Source of the DNA: JAXGPF01 sp964463985
Lineage (GTDB): Bacteria; Verrucomicrobiota; Kiritimatiellia; JAAZAB01
Direction of reading: 5' to 3'
Assembly (NCBI GenBank): GCA_964463985.1
Contig: CAYXEK010000015.1
Coordinates: 1 to 58,126 of the forward strand
Length of the DNA stretch: 58,126 bases
The first letter of the stretch is position 1; each line of letters begins with the position of its first letter. Positions 35,267 through 44,203 of this stretch are shown piece by piece. The position numbers and the translations under genes were made by a program. A model generated the notes under the pieces. The model saw nothing but the letters and a program-made list of their open reading frames with translations. It did no database searches and had not been told where the DNA came from.

Positions 35267-38200
35267 GTGCTGAAAAACTGGTTGACCACCTGAACCAGAT
35301 GCTCGGCACAAGCGAACGCGCCCGGTTCGCGGTGGGCTACCTATTCCTGTCCGGGCTGACCAGCGTTGCGAAGCGGCTCCTGAACCTGAAGGAACTGCGC
35401 CTTCTTATCGGCAACACCACCAACCGCGAGACGGTTGAAATGCTGGCCGAAGGCTGCCGCCGGCTGGACCTGGCGGCGGAGGAAGTCGAGAAGCAGGTTT
35501 ACCCGAAACGCGCGGAGTCCGGCAGGATGGCGCGGGAGACCGCCGGGAATCTCCGCGGCGCCGTCGAATTGATGGATCAGACGGACGAGGCGCAAGACCT
35601 GATTGCCGGTCTGATCCGCATGATCGAGGAGCAGCGGCTGAAGGTCCGCGTCTTTACGAAGGGCCGGCTCCACGCCAAGGCGTATATCTGCGACTACGGC
35701 AAAGTCTTCGATCTGGCCGGCAAAGAGATTGAGCGGCACGAAAAAGGAATCGCCGTTGTCGGATCCTCCAATCTGACGCTTGCGGGCCTGACCCACAACA
35801 CCGAGTTGAATGTGATTGTTCAGGGCAATCAGAATCACGGCGAACTTGTCCGCTGGTTCGACGACCTCTGGAAAGAGTCGCAGGAGTTCGACGAGTCCTT
35901 GATGACGGAACTCAAGGAGTCATGGGCGGGGGCCCAGGTGCGCCCTTATGACATCTACATGAAGACGCTTTACGCGCTCGTCCGCGACCGGCTGGAGTCC
36001 GAGGACGAACCTGAATTGCTCTGGGACGATGACATCTTCCGGAAGCTGGCGAGTTTCCAAAAGGTGGCTGTCCGGCAGGCGGTCCAGATGGTTCGGGACT
36101 TCGGGGGCGCCTTTGTCGCCGATGTGGTCGGTCTGGGCAAAAGCTATATCGGCGCGGCAATCGTGAAGCACTTCGAGCGCACCGACCATGCGCGGCCGCT
36201 CATCATTTGCCCGGCGCCGTTAAAAGAGATGTGGGAACGGTATAATGAGGCTTACGATCTGAATGCCCAGGTTCTTTCAATGGGATATCTGCGTGAAGAC
36301 GAGGAAGATGGGGCTACAAAACTTCTCAAGGACTTTCGCTACAAGGACCGGGACTTCGTGCTGGTGGACGAGAGCCACAACCTCCGCCACCCGGACACCC
36401 AGCGCTACAAGGTCGTGCAGACGTTCCTTTCCACAGGGCGGCGCTGTTGTTTCCTCACGGCCACACCCCGGAACAAGAGCGCCTGGGACGTTTATCATCA
36501 AATTAAGTTGTTCCATCAGGACGACCGCACAGACCTGCCCGTCGATCCGCCAAACTTGAAGGAGTTTTTCAAGCTGATCGAAAAGGACGAACGGAAGTTG
36601 CCGGAATTGCTCTCGAACATCCTTGTCCGCCGCACGCGCCAGCATATTTTGCGCTGGTACGGCTTCGACGCGGAAACCAACGAGCCGGTTGATCCGAATC
36701 GCTTTCAGGCATACCTGCAGGGCGCCCGGAAGGCCTACGTGCTGGTCGGCGGGAAACATCAGTTTTTCCCGAAACGGGAACTTGAGACCATCGAGTACAG
36801 CATCGAGGACACCTATCAGGGGCTCTATCAGGAATTGCGCGGTTACCTGGGCAAGTCCCGGAAGGGGAAGCCGGCCCGGGCCGCCACCGATGGCGAACTC
36901 ACCTACGCCCGCTATGGTCTGTGGCACTATGTCAGGGCGGAGAAGCAGAAGAAGGAACCGTACACGAGCCTCCAAAGGGCCGGGGCGAATCTGCGCGGGC
37001 TGATGCGCATCCTGCTGTTCAAGCGGTTCGAATCGAGCGTGTATGCCTTCAAGGAGACGGTGAGGCGCCTTCTCCGAATGCATCAGGCCTTTGTTGCGTC
37101 GCTGGATGCCGGTTTTGTGCCGGCGGGCGAGGATGCCCAGGTCCTGCTCTACGAAAGCGATATTCTGGAGGAAAGCGATTTGGTGGACGCGCTCCGGGAT
37201 GTCTCCCGGCGGTACGACGCCGGCGACTTTGACCTCGGCACGCTCCGGGCGCACATCGAGCACGACATCGAGTTGCTGGAGAAAATCCTGAAACTGGTTT
37301 CGCCCATCACCCCGGAGGAGGACGCGAAACTCCAGACGTTGAAAAAGCGTCTGGCGGAGAAACCCTTGCAGGGAGCCAAGCGCCTGATTTTCACGCAGTA
37401 CGCCGATACGGCAAAATACCTCTTTGCCAACCTGAACCCCGCGGGCATACATCCGGAAATCGAGGTCATTTTCAGCGGCGACAAGAGCAAGGAGAGGATC
37501 GTCGGCCGCTTCGCGCCAAATGCCAATCCCGAATACCGCTTCGGCAAGGACGAGGCGGAACTTATGACCGTGATTACCACCGACGTATTGGCCGAAGGGT
37601 TGAACCTGCAGGACTGCGACAATATCATCAACTATGACCTGCACTGGAACCCGGTCCGCCTGATTCAGCGCTTCGGACGCATTGACCGTATCGGGTCGGA
37701 ACACGAACGCATTTTCGGCTTCAACTGCCTGCCCGAGACCAAGCTCGACAGTAATCTCGGCCTGAAGGACAAACTGCATAACCGCATTCAGGAAATACAC
37801 GACACCATCGGGGAGGATTCCGAGATTCTGGACCGAACCGAAAAGTTGAACCCGGACGCCATGTACGCGATTTACGAGACGCACGGCGGCGCTCCGGTTC
37901 AAATGGACTTGTGGGGCGGCGCGGACGACGAATTCCTCGATTTGAACGAGGCCGAGGAAATCCTGCGGCAGTTAAAGAAAGACAACCTTGGCGAGTACGA
38001 GCGCATCGCCAACCTTAGGGACGGCATCCGCACGGCCCTCCTTCGTCCAGGCTTAGCTTCGGGCTATGGAGGGCAGGACCGGCCTGCCTTCTACGTCTTC
38101 TGCCAGGCGGGGCGCTTCCAGCAGTTGTTCCTGCTCGACGACAAGGGCGCCGTGATCTCCCGCGACGTGCCGAAGGTGGTCGGCGCGGTGAAGTGCGCGC

Positions 38201-38616
38201 CGGACGCAAAGGCGGCCCCCTTGCCGGAGGGCTTTAATCAGAACGTAATGGCTATCCAGCGGCAGTTTGCCGAAGAAGTCCGGCGCCGGGAGGCCGAACG
38301 GAAATATACAGCCAACCTGACCCACGGCCAACTTTACGTTTTGCGGGAATTGCGAATCCTTTTTGAGGCGACGGAAGATGAGGACATCAAGCAGAACGTA
38401 AATGTCCTGGAGAAGGTGTTCCGGGGGCCGCTCACGGTGGCGGTGAAGAGGGAATTGAACCAATTGCGAAGGAATTCCGTCACGGGAGAGGGGCTGCTCA
38501 AGAGCCTTATTCGCATTTACGACCAGCACAACCTGAAGGATGCATCCGCCCAGGGCAGCCTCGCGATGGCTGACAGGGCGATCCCCAGGATCATCTGCAG
38601 CGAGGCGTTTGTGTAA
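35239..38616 (+). CDS. PLD-like / SNF2-family helicase
   Basis: The 1125-aa protein starts with a phospholipase-D-like domain (residues 1-200): HAK at 145-147 and GSSN at 176-179 form a single HKD-like half-site. An SF2/SNF2 helicase follows, with Walker A VVGLGKSYIGA (Lys301), DESH box (377-380), TATPRNKSAWDVYHQ and, near residue 800, FGRIDRIGSEHE as motif VI. The C-terminal 250 residues are helical and charged. GTG at 35239 was taken as start because GGGAG precedes it; the ATG in the overlap region is out of frame. Such PLD-SNF2 proteins occur in restriction-like islands, often with a methyltransferase, which is absent here. It is probably an ATP-driven DNA translocase acting with the upstream nuclease. 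Confidence 0.85.
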   Translation: MPTHDIIDNRAEKLVDHLNQMLGTSERARFAVGYLFLSGLTSVAKRLLNLKELRLLIGNTTNRETVEMLAEGCRRLDLAAEEVEKQVYPKRAESGRMARETAGNLRGAVELMDQTDEAQDLIAGLIRMIEEQRLKVRVFTKGRLHAKAYICDYGKVFDLAGKEIERHEKGIAVVGSSNLTLAGLTHNTELNVIVQGNQNHGELVRWFDDLWKESQEFDESLMTELKESWAGAQVRPYDIYMKTLYALVRDRLESEDEPELLWDDDIFRKLASFQKVAVRQAVQMVRDFGGAFVADVVGLGKSYIGAAIVKHFERTDHARPLIICPAPLKEMWERYNEAYDLNAQVLSMGYLREDEEDGATKLLKDFRYKDRDFVLVDESHNLRHPDTQRYKVVQTFLSTGRRCCFLTATPRNKSAWDVYHQIKLFHQDDRTDLPVDPPNLKEFFKLIEKDERKLPELLSNILVRRTRQHILRWYGFDAETNEPVDPNRFQAYLQGARKAYVLVGGKHQFFPKRELETIEYSIEDTYQGLYQELRGYLGKSRKGKPARAATDGELTYARYGLWHYVRAEKQKKEPYTSLQRAGANLRGLMRILLFKRFESSVYAFKETVRRLLRMHQAFVASLDAGFVPAGEDAQVLLYESDILEESDLVDALRDVSRRYDAGDFDLGTLRAHIEHDIELLEKILKLVSPITPEEDAKLQTLKKRLAEKPLQGAKRLIFTQYADTAKYLFANLNPAGIHPEIEVIFSGDKSKERIVGRFAPNANPEYRFGKDEAELMTVITTDVLAEGLNLQDCDNIINYDLHWNPVRLIQRFGRIDRIGSEHERIFGFNCLPETKLDSNLGLKDKLHNRIQEIHDTIGEDSEILDRTEKLNPDAMYAIYETHGGAPVQMDLWGGADDEFLDLNEAEEILRQLKKDNLGEYERIANLRDGIRTALLRPGLASGYGGQDRPAFYVFCQAGRFQQLFLLDDKGAVISRDVPKVVGAVKCAPDAKAAPLPEGFNQNVMAIQRQFAEEVRRREAERKYTANLTHGQLYVLRELRILFEATEDEDIKQNVNVLEKVFRGPLTVAVKRELNQLRRNSVTGEGLLKSLIRIYDQHNLKDASAQGSLAMADRAIPRIICSEAFV

Positions 38617-38675
38617 TCCCGGAGCCTTGACGAGCATTGTCGTTTTTTGCGTTGGCGCCGTCCCGGAAGTTGACA

Positions 38676-38726
38676 AAACGCCTCGAAACGCCCCGCTTGC
38701 CTGAGGCGTTTATGAGCCGTTTCGAG
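38676..38726. terminator. Nested hairpins after the helicase gene
   Basis: AAACGCCTC (38676-38684) pairs with GAGGCGTTT (38703-38711); alternatively CTCGAAACG (38682-38690) pairs with CGTTTCGAG (38718-38726). The two folds exclude each other. They lie 60 bases after the helicase stop and probably end the island's transcript. A T-rich stretch follows only loosely. The remaining spacer up to 38884 shows no gene. Confidence 0.45.
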
Positions 38727-38884
38727 TCGTTTTGGGTCGTTTGTTTTCACGCTCTTGGGGTGTAGCACAATAAAATAGCGCCAAAGCGCCCATCGTCCGT
38801 GCCGCGCGCCGGCCGGTAAACATGGCCTGGCGCCGGTGGCCGGAAGGGAGTTTGCCCGGCCGGCATATTTAAGGAGCGATGCTG

Positions 38885-40324
38885 ATGCATGCTGAAAAAA
38901 CTGCTGGAACAATCGCAACGGCGGCCCCGCCGGCGCCCTGCGGGGCCGTGCCCAGCGCCCGCCAGTTGGAATGGCATCGCCTGGAAACCTACGGTTTCCT
39001 GCATTTCACGGTGAATACCTTCACCGGCAAAGAATGGGGGTATGGCGATGAATCGCCCGCGGTGTTCAATCCAACGGAATTCGATGCCGGCCAGATTGCC
39101 GAAACCGCCGTGGCAGGCGGGCTGGCCGGGCTGATCCTGACCTGCAAGCATCACGACGGTTTCTGCCTCTGGCCTTCCAAATATACCGGGCATTCCGTGA
39201 AAAACAGTCCCTGGCAGAACGGCCGCGGCGATGTAGTTCGTGAAATCTCCGATGCGTGCCGGCGCCATGACCTCAAATTCGGCGTATATCTGTCGCCCTG
39301 GGATCGCAATCACCCGGAATATGCCCGCCCGGCTTACCTCGAGTATTACCGCGGACAGTTGCGGGAATTGCTGACCGGGTACGGCGAATTGTTCGAAGTC
39401 TGGTTTGACGGCGCCAACGGCGGCGATGGATACTACGGCGGCGCCCGGGAACGGCGCGCGATAGATCATCTGGCATATTACGGTTGGCCGGAAATCATCG
39501 CCCTGGTGCGCGAACTGCAGCCCCGGGCCTGCATTTTCGGCGAAGCAGGCGCGGATATCCGGTGGGTTGGCAATGAACTTGGTTATGCGGGCGATCCCTG
39601 CTGGCATACAATTGACGAAAACTGCCGCCAGCGGAACAAGCTGGGCTGGATTTATCTCGAGCAGGGCGAGAGTCAGGGCCGCACCTGGCAGCCGGCTGAA
39701 TGCGATGTTTCCATCCGGCCGGGCTGGTTCTATCATGCCGCGGAAGATGAGCAGGTGCGCAATCCAAATAACCTGCTGGCGCTGTATTTCAATTCGGTTG
39801 GGCGCGGAGCGTCCTTGAATCTCAACCTTCCCCCTGACCGCCGCGGTATGATACCTGCGGGCGACGCGGCCGCGCTGCGCGAGTTTCGCCGGTTGAAAGA
39901 TGCCATCTTCGCCTGTAACCTGGCGCGGGAGGCGCGCGTTTCCGCCGACAATGTCCGCGGCGATTGCCCGGCTTTCCAGGCGGCGAATGTCCTGGACGGC
40001 AATCCCGATACCTACTGGTGCGCGGATGATCCGGTGCGGCAATCCATCCTGACGCTGGTTTTTCCGCGTCCGGTGCGGTTCAACGTGATACGGCTGAGCG
40101 AGTATCTGGCGCTGGGGCAACGGATTGACGGGTACACGGTCAGCGCGGGAGCGCAGGGCGGGTGGCGCGAATTGGCCGCGGGACGGAGCATCGGCAGCCG
40201 GCGCCTGATCGCCGGGGAGACGATTGCCGCCGATCGCATCCGGCTGGAAGTGCGCAGCAAACATGCCTGCCCGGCATTGGCCGAAATCGCGGTTTACCAT
40301 GGCGCTGAATTGCCGTGGCGATAG
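38885..40324 (+). CDS. Alpha-L-fucosidase (GH29) with C-terminal F5/8-type domain
   Basis: The 479-aa enzyme belongs to GH29, which removes alpha-linked L-fucose with retention. The catalytic barrel shows YGFLHFTVNTFTGKEWG, KHHDGFCLWPSKY and the nucleophile Asp175 in FEVWFDGANG. The C-terminal about 130 residues (AANVLDGNPDTYWCADD, LTLVFPRPVRFNVIRL) are a discoidin/F5/8-type C carbohydrate-binding domain. AAGGAG lies 8 bases before the ATG at 38885, so this start was preferred to 38879. No signal peptide is evident (residues 1-25 are Ala/Pro-rich without a hydrophobic core), so it may act on imported oligosaccharides. It stands alone; no transporter or fucose catabolic gene is adjacent. Confidence 0.92.
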   Translation: MHAEKTAGTIATAAPPAPCGAVPSARQLEWHRLETYGFLHFTVNTFTGKEWGYGDESPAVFNPTEFDAGQIAETAVAGGLAGLILTCKHHDGFCLWPSKYTGHSVKNSPWQNGRGDVVREISDACRRHDLKFGVYLSPWDRNHPEYARPAYLEYYRGQLRELLTGYGELFEVWFDGANGGDGYYGGARERRAIDHLAYYGWPEIIALVRELQPRACIFGEAGADIRWVGNELGYAGDPCWHTIDENCRQRNKLGWIYLEQGESQGRTWQPAECDVSIRPGWFYHAAEDEQVRNPNNLLALYFNSVGRGASLNLNLPPDRRGMIPAGDAAALREFRRLKDAIFACNLAREARVSADNVRGDCPAFQAANVLDGNPDTYWCADDPVRQSILTLVFPRPVRFNVIRLSEYLALGQRIDGYTVSAGAQGGWRELAAGRSIGSRRLIAGETIAADRIRLEVRSKHACPALAEIAVYHGAELPWR

Positions 40325-40354
40325 CAGGCCCGGCAACTTGTTGCGCCGGTTCGC

Positions 40355-41209
40355 ATGCAGGTTATGAATCTTTTTGAAAAAATCAGCGGTCCGGCCTGCC
40401 CGGACCCGAACTTGTCGCGCAAGGCCGGTCTCTTGATTGACCGCCTGCGGGCCATGCCGTCGGCCCTGGTGGCCTTCAGCGGCGGGGTTGACAGTTCCCT
40501 GTTGGCGGTGCTGGCGCAGGCGGCGCTGGGCGGACGCGCCCTGGCGGCGACGGTCGTTTCCGCTTTGCTGCCGCAGGCCGACCGCGATGCGGCCGGGCAG
40601 GTCGCGGAGCAATACGGCTTGCGCCATGTATGGGTCGAGATCAATCCGCTCCAGGATGCTGATTTTGCGGCCAATCCGCCCAACCGCTGTTATTATTGCA
40701 AATCCTTCATTTTCCGCGCTCTGCGTCATGAAGCCGCGGAACGCGGCCTGGCGCTGATCCTGGACGGCGAAAATGCCGGCGATGCCGCGGATTACCGCCC
40801 CGGCCGGCAGGCGGCCCGGGAGCAGGGGGTGGTCAGTCCGCTGACGGAAGCCGGTTTCACCAAGGAAGATATCCGCGCAGCCTCCCGGCTGCTGGGATTG
40901 CCGACCGCCGGGCGTCCGGCCGCCGCTTGCCTGGCGTCCCGCGTGCCTTATGGCGCGCCGCTCACGGCCGAGGTTTTGCGCCGGATTGATCAGGCGGAAA
41001 CCATGGTGCGCGCCCTGGGATTCGCCCAGGCGCGGGTGCGCGTCCATGGCGATGCGGCGCTGATCGAACTGGCGGCGGCCGATATCCCGCGCGCGGCGGG
41101 GCCGGAAGTGCGCGCCGGGATTGTCCAAGCCGTCCAAACCGCCGGTTTCCGTTATGCCGCCCTGGATTTGATTGGTTACCGCACGGGCAGTTTAAATGAG
41201 GTTTTGTAA
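40355..41209 (+). CDS. larE: LarE-type ATP-dependent sulfur transferase
   Basis: LarE adds sulfur to the nickel-pincer nucleotide precursor of lactate racemase-type enzymes. The 284-aa product has the PP-loop SGGVDSS (residues 42-48) for adenylation and Cys192 in AACLASRVPYG, the site of the sacrificial cysteine in Lactobacillus LarE. It also has Cys112 and Cys115 in NPPNRCYYCK. LarE proteins with all three cysteines are reported to bind a [4Fe-4S] cluster and to act catalytically rather than sacrificially, so this one is predicted to be of that type. No larA, larB or larC is in the window. The start may be 40355 or 40364; no ribosome binding site decides. It ends 40 bases before the chemosensory cluster. 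Confidence 0.88.
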   Translation: MQVMNLFEKISGPACPDPNLSRKAGLLIDRLRAMPSALVAFSGGVDSSLLAVLAQAALGGRALAATVVSALLPQADRDAAGQVAEQYGLRHVWVEINPLQDADFAANPPNRCYYCKSFIFRALRHEAAERGLALILDGENAGDAADYRPGRQAAREQGVVSPLTEAGFTKEDIRAASRLLGLPTAGRPAAACLASRVPYGAPLTAEVLRRIDQAETMVRALGFAQARVRVHGDAALIELAAADIPRAAGPEVRAGIVQAVQTAGFRYAALDLIGYRTGSLNEVL

Positions 41210-41214
41210 ATAGA

Positions 41215-41243
41215 TTGCCGGGAATCTGACGGTTTGGCATACT
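41215..41243 (+). promoter_or_regulatory. Possible promoter of the chemosensory operon
   Basis: TTGCCG (41215-41220) and CATACT (41238-41243) are separated by 17 bases. Transcription would begin at or next to the ATG at 41250, and no ribosome binding site is seen, so the first message could be leaderless. Both boxes deviate from consensus. Confidence 0.35.
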
Positions 41244-41249
41244 GTGCGC

Positions 41250-41918
41250 ATGAATCACCCAGGCAACGCTTGCTGGAACCGGGTCGGAGCGGCGGGCGAC
41301 CAATCCTGCCCGGAACTGCTGCGGTTTGTGCATTGCCGTAATTGCCCGGTGTTCGCCGCCGCCGCGGGTCAATTGCTGGAGCGCGGCCTGCCGGAAGGCT
41401 ATGCCCGCGAGTGGGCCGGCCGGCTGGCGGAACCGGATCGGTCGGCCGCGGCGCCCGACTGCAGCGTGAACGTGTTCCGCGTCGGCGCGGAGTGGCTGGC
41501 GCTGCCGTCGTCGGCGTTCCGGGAAATGGCGGCGGTTCAGCCGGTGCGTGTTATTCCCCACCGTTCCAACGCGGTGCTGCTGGGCCTGGTAAGCGTGCGG
41601 GGCGCCATCCACTTGTGTTTTTCCATGGAGGCCTTGCTGGGCCTGAACCCGGCGGCTGCGCCGGCGCCGGATGCTGAGCGTTCGGTCATTGCGCCCCGGC
41701 ACTGCCTACTGGATGACCACGGGCGGGGCTGGGTGTTTCAGGCGGATGCGGTGCTGGGTCTCGGTCGGTTTCATGCCGCGGAACTCCGCCCGCCGCCGGC
41801 CACGGTGGCGCATGCCTTGCCGCAATTCAGCCGGGGGCTGATTGACCATGCCGGCCATGCGGTCGGTGTGCTGGATGAGGCGCGGCTTTTCCAGGCTCTG
41901 GACGGGGTAACGGCATGA
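41250..41918 (+). CDS. WspD-like CheW adaptor
   Basis: CheW-type proteins couple chemoreceptors to the CheA kinase. The 222-aa product has a CheW domain (about residues 75-210: NVFRVGAEWLALPSSAFREM, LLGLVSVRGAIHLCF) after a cysteine-rich N-terminus CWNRVGAAGDQSCP with HCRNCPVFAAAA. That N-terminal pattern (CWN-x-x-G...SCP...HCRNCPV) is what I recall for WspD, the second CheW protein of the Pseudomonas Wsp surface-sensing system. It may bind a metal or Fe-S cluster. The stop overlaps the CheA start as ATGA. It is the only CheW-like gene here, whereas Wsp has two (WspB, WspD). Confidence 0.85.
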   Translation: MNHPGNACWNRVGAAGDQSCPELLRFVHCRNCPVFAAAAGQLLERGLPEGYAREWAGRLAEPDRSAAAPDCSVNVFRVGAEWLALPSSAFREMAAVQPVRVIPHRSNAVLLGLVSVRGAIHLCFSMEALLGLNPAAAPAPDAERSVIAPRHCLLDDHGRGWVFQADAVLGLGRFHAAELRPPPATVAHALPQFSRGLIDHAGHAVGVLDEARLFQALDGVTA

Positions 41919-44203
41919 AGGATTTGAGCGGATTTTCCATGCTGGACCTGTTCCGCCAGGAGGCGGAAGCCCAGACTGTAATTTTAAATGCCGGCCTGCT
42001 GGAACTTGAACAGGGCGGCGCCGCTTCCGCGGGGCTGGAAGCCCTGATGCGCGCGGCGCATTCCCTCAAGGGCGCCGCCCGCATCGTCGGACTTGATCCC
42101 GCCGTTAAGGTGGCGCATGCGCTGGAGGATTGTTTCGTCGCCGCGCAGAAGCAGGCAATCGCTATAGACTCGCCCACGGCGGACATACTGCTGCGGGCGG
42201 TGGATTTGCTGGGGGCCATCGCGGCCGCCCCCGACGACCCGGCGGCAGCCTGGCGGGCCAATGGTGAAATGCCGGTTGCGCAGGCGCTCCGGGAGTTGGC
42301 ACAGGTTTTGCATCCGGACGCGCCGCCGGATGTTCCGGCGCCGGCAGACTCCGGCGAAAACGTTGCGCCAGCCGGCCCGGCCCCGGCCGGCGCAACGCAG
42401 CCTACCGCGGCCGCGCCGGCGGAATCGCCGCCTGCCGCCGTCCCCGCGCCGGGAGCGCCATCCGCCGTGATTGAGGATCGCACGGTGCGGGTGGCGGCGG
42501 AAAGTCTCAGCCGCCTGCTGGAAATGGCGGGCGAGGCGTTGGTGCGCACGCGCTGGCATGCGCCGCATCTTGGCGCCATGGCGTTGTTGAAAACCGCCCT
42601 GGCGGCGCTGGCGCGGCAGATAGAGCAAATGGCCGAACGGATACGGCAGCGGCAGGAACTTCAGCCCGCCGAATGCGCCGACCTGATCCGCCAGGTTGCG
42701 GAAATCCGCAAACAGGCCGGTGCAATTCAGTCGGATTTCGAATTCTTCGCGCATCGTTCTGCGGATTTGAATGAAAGAATCTACCAGGAAATAGTCGCCA
42801 GCCGCATGCGGCCGCTGGCCGACGGCGCGCAAGGCTTCCCGCGCATGGTGCGCGACCTGGCCCGGCGCCTGGGCAAGCAGGTCAAATTTGAAATCGTCGG
42901 ACAGGATACCGCCGTGGACCGCGAAATCCTCGCGCGATTGGAAGCGCCGTTGACGCATCTGTTGCGCAATGCCCTGGATCACGGATTGGAAACCCCGGCG
43001 GAACGCCAGGCGGCCGGCAAACCGCCCGCCGGCCGCCTGCAATTGGAAGCGCGGCATCATGCCGGCCAGTTGTGGATTACGGTCGCCGATGACGGCCGCG
43101 GCCTGAACATTGAAGGCATCCGGCGCAAGGCGGCCGCCCGCGGTTTGAGCGCGCCGGAGACCCTGGCGCGCATGTCGGATGAAGAAGTGCTGGATTTCCT
43201 GTTTCTGCCCGGTTTTTCCACGGCGGCCTCGGTTTCGGAAATTTCCGGGCGGGGCGTGGGGCTGGACGTGGTGCAGAATCTGGCCCGGGAGCTGGGGGGC
43301 GCCGCGCGCCTGGAAAACCGCCCCGGCCGCGGGGCGGCCGTGCATTTGCATCTGCCCATCACGCTTTCGGTGTTGCGCGTGATATTGGTGGAAATTTCCG
43401 GCGCGCCGTACGCCTTGCCGCTGACGCGCGTGGCCCGCCTGATTCAGGCCGCGCCCGGCGATTGGCGCATGCTGGAAGGGCGGCGTTACCTGCCGATGGA
43501 AGGGCGCGATGTCGGGGTGGTGGACGCCGCGGCAGCGCTGGAATTGCCGCCGTCCGCGTCCCGCCAAACCTGGCCGGTGGTGATGCTGGCCGCGGGCGCC
43601 GACATTTACGGCCTGGCGGTGGACCGCCTGCTGGGAGAATGCAAATTGGTGGTGCGCCGGCTGGATGACCGTCTGGGCAAAGTGCGCGATATCAATGCCG
43701 CGGCTTTGCTGGACGATGGTACGCCGGTGTTGATCCTGGATGCCGACGATCTGGCGCGTTCGATTGAGACCATGCTGGGCCGCGGCGGATTGAAAAACTC
43801 CGCCCGGCCGGCGGCCGGCGCGTCGGAGCAGCATCGCAAGGCGATTTTGGTCGCTGACGATTCCATCACCGTGCGGGAAATAGAGCGCCGTCTGCTGGAA
43901 AACCGTGGCTACCAGGTGGATACGGCGGTGGACGGCATGGAAGCCTGGAACAGTTTGCGCGAGCATCCGTACGATTTGCTGGTGACGGACGTGGACATGC
44001 CGCGCCTGAACGGCATCGATCTGGTGCGGAACCTCCGGCAGGATGCGCGGCTGCGCGAGTTGCCGGTGGTGGTGGTTTCCTACAAGGATCAGGAAGAGGA
44101 CCGCCGGCGCGGCATGGAAGCCGGCGCCAATTATTATCTGACCAAGAGCAGCTTTCAGGACGAGACTTTTGTCCGGGCTATCGCGGATTTGCTGGGGGCC
44201 TGA
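41915..44203 (+). CDS. cheA: CheA-receiver hybrid kinase (WspE-like)
   Basis: The 762-aa kinase has an Hpt domain with phospho-acceptor His49 in MRAAHSLKGAARI, an Ala/Pro-rich linker, a dimerisation/HATPase core (HLLRNALDHGLE N box, VADDGRGLN G1, SGRGVGLDVVQN G2), a CheW-like regulatory domain, and a C-terminal receiver with Asp692 in VTDVDMPRLNG and Lys744. There is no separate P2 CheY-binding domain. CheA with a fused receiver is the WspE/FrzE arrangement; the receiver may serve as phosphate sink or relay. It overlaps cheW by 4 bases and cheB by 1 base (TGATG). It should phosphorylate CheB and the receiver-PP2C protein two genes downstream. Confidence 0.94.
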   Translation: MKDLSGFSMLDLFRQEAEAQTVILNAGLLELEQGGAASAGLEALMRAAHSLKGAARIVGLDPAVKVAHALEDCFVAAQKQAIAIDSPTADILLRAVDLLGAIAAAPDDPAAAWRANGEMPVAQALRELAQVLHPDAPPDVPAPADSGENVAPAGPAPAGATQPTAAAPAESPPAAVPAPGAPSAVIEDRTVRVAAESLSRLLEMAGEALVRTRWHAPHLGAMALLKTALAALARQIEQMAERIRQRQELQPAECADLIRQVAEIRKQAGAIQSDFEFFAHRSADLNERIYQEIVASRMRPLADGAQGFPRMVRDLARRLGKQVKFEIVGQDTAVDREILARLEAPLTHLLRNALDHGLETPAERQAAGKPPAGRLQLEARHHAGQLWITVADDGRGLNIEGIRRKAAARGLSAPETLARMSDEEVLDFLFLPGFSTAASVSEISGRGVGLDVVQNLARELGGAARLENRPGRGAAVHLHLPITLSVLRVILVEISGAPYALPLTRVARLIQAAPGDWRMLEGRRYLPMEGRDVGVVDAAAALELPPSASRQTWPVVMLAAGADIYGLAVDRLLGECKLVVRRLDDRLGKVRDINAAALLDDGTPVLILDADDLARSIETMLGRGGLKNSARPAAGASEQHRKAILVADDSITVREIERRLLENRGYQVDTAVDGMEAWNSLREHPYDLLVTDVDMPRLNGIDLVRNLRQDARLRELPVVVVSYKDQEEDRRRGMEAGANYYLTKSSFQDETFVRAIADLLGA

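Noticed and set aside
36277..37902. Long open frame (541 codons) on the strand opposite the helicase
   Set aside because: It is the antisense of a well-supported helicase; composition follows the codon pattern of the other strand and no family motif appears.
31140..38616. Assignment of the island to DISARM, BREX or a type I restriction system
   Set aside because: PLD and SNF2 domains suggest DISARM at first, but no methyltransferase, DrmA/DrmB-like protein or specificity subunit is present.
41984..43966. 660-codon open frame opposite the CheA gene
   Set aside because: Shadow of a GC-rich coding region. The translation is His/Arg/Gly-rich without domains.
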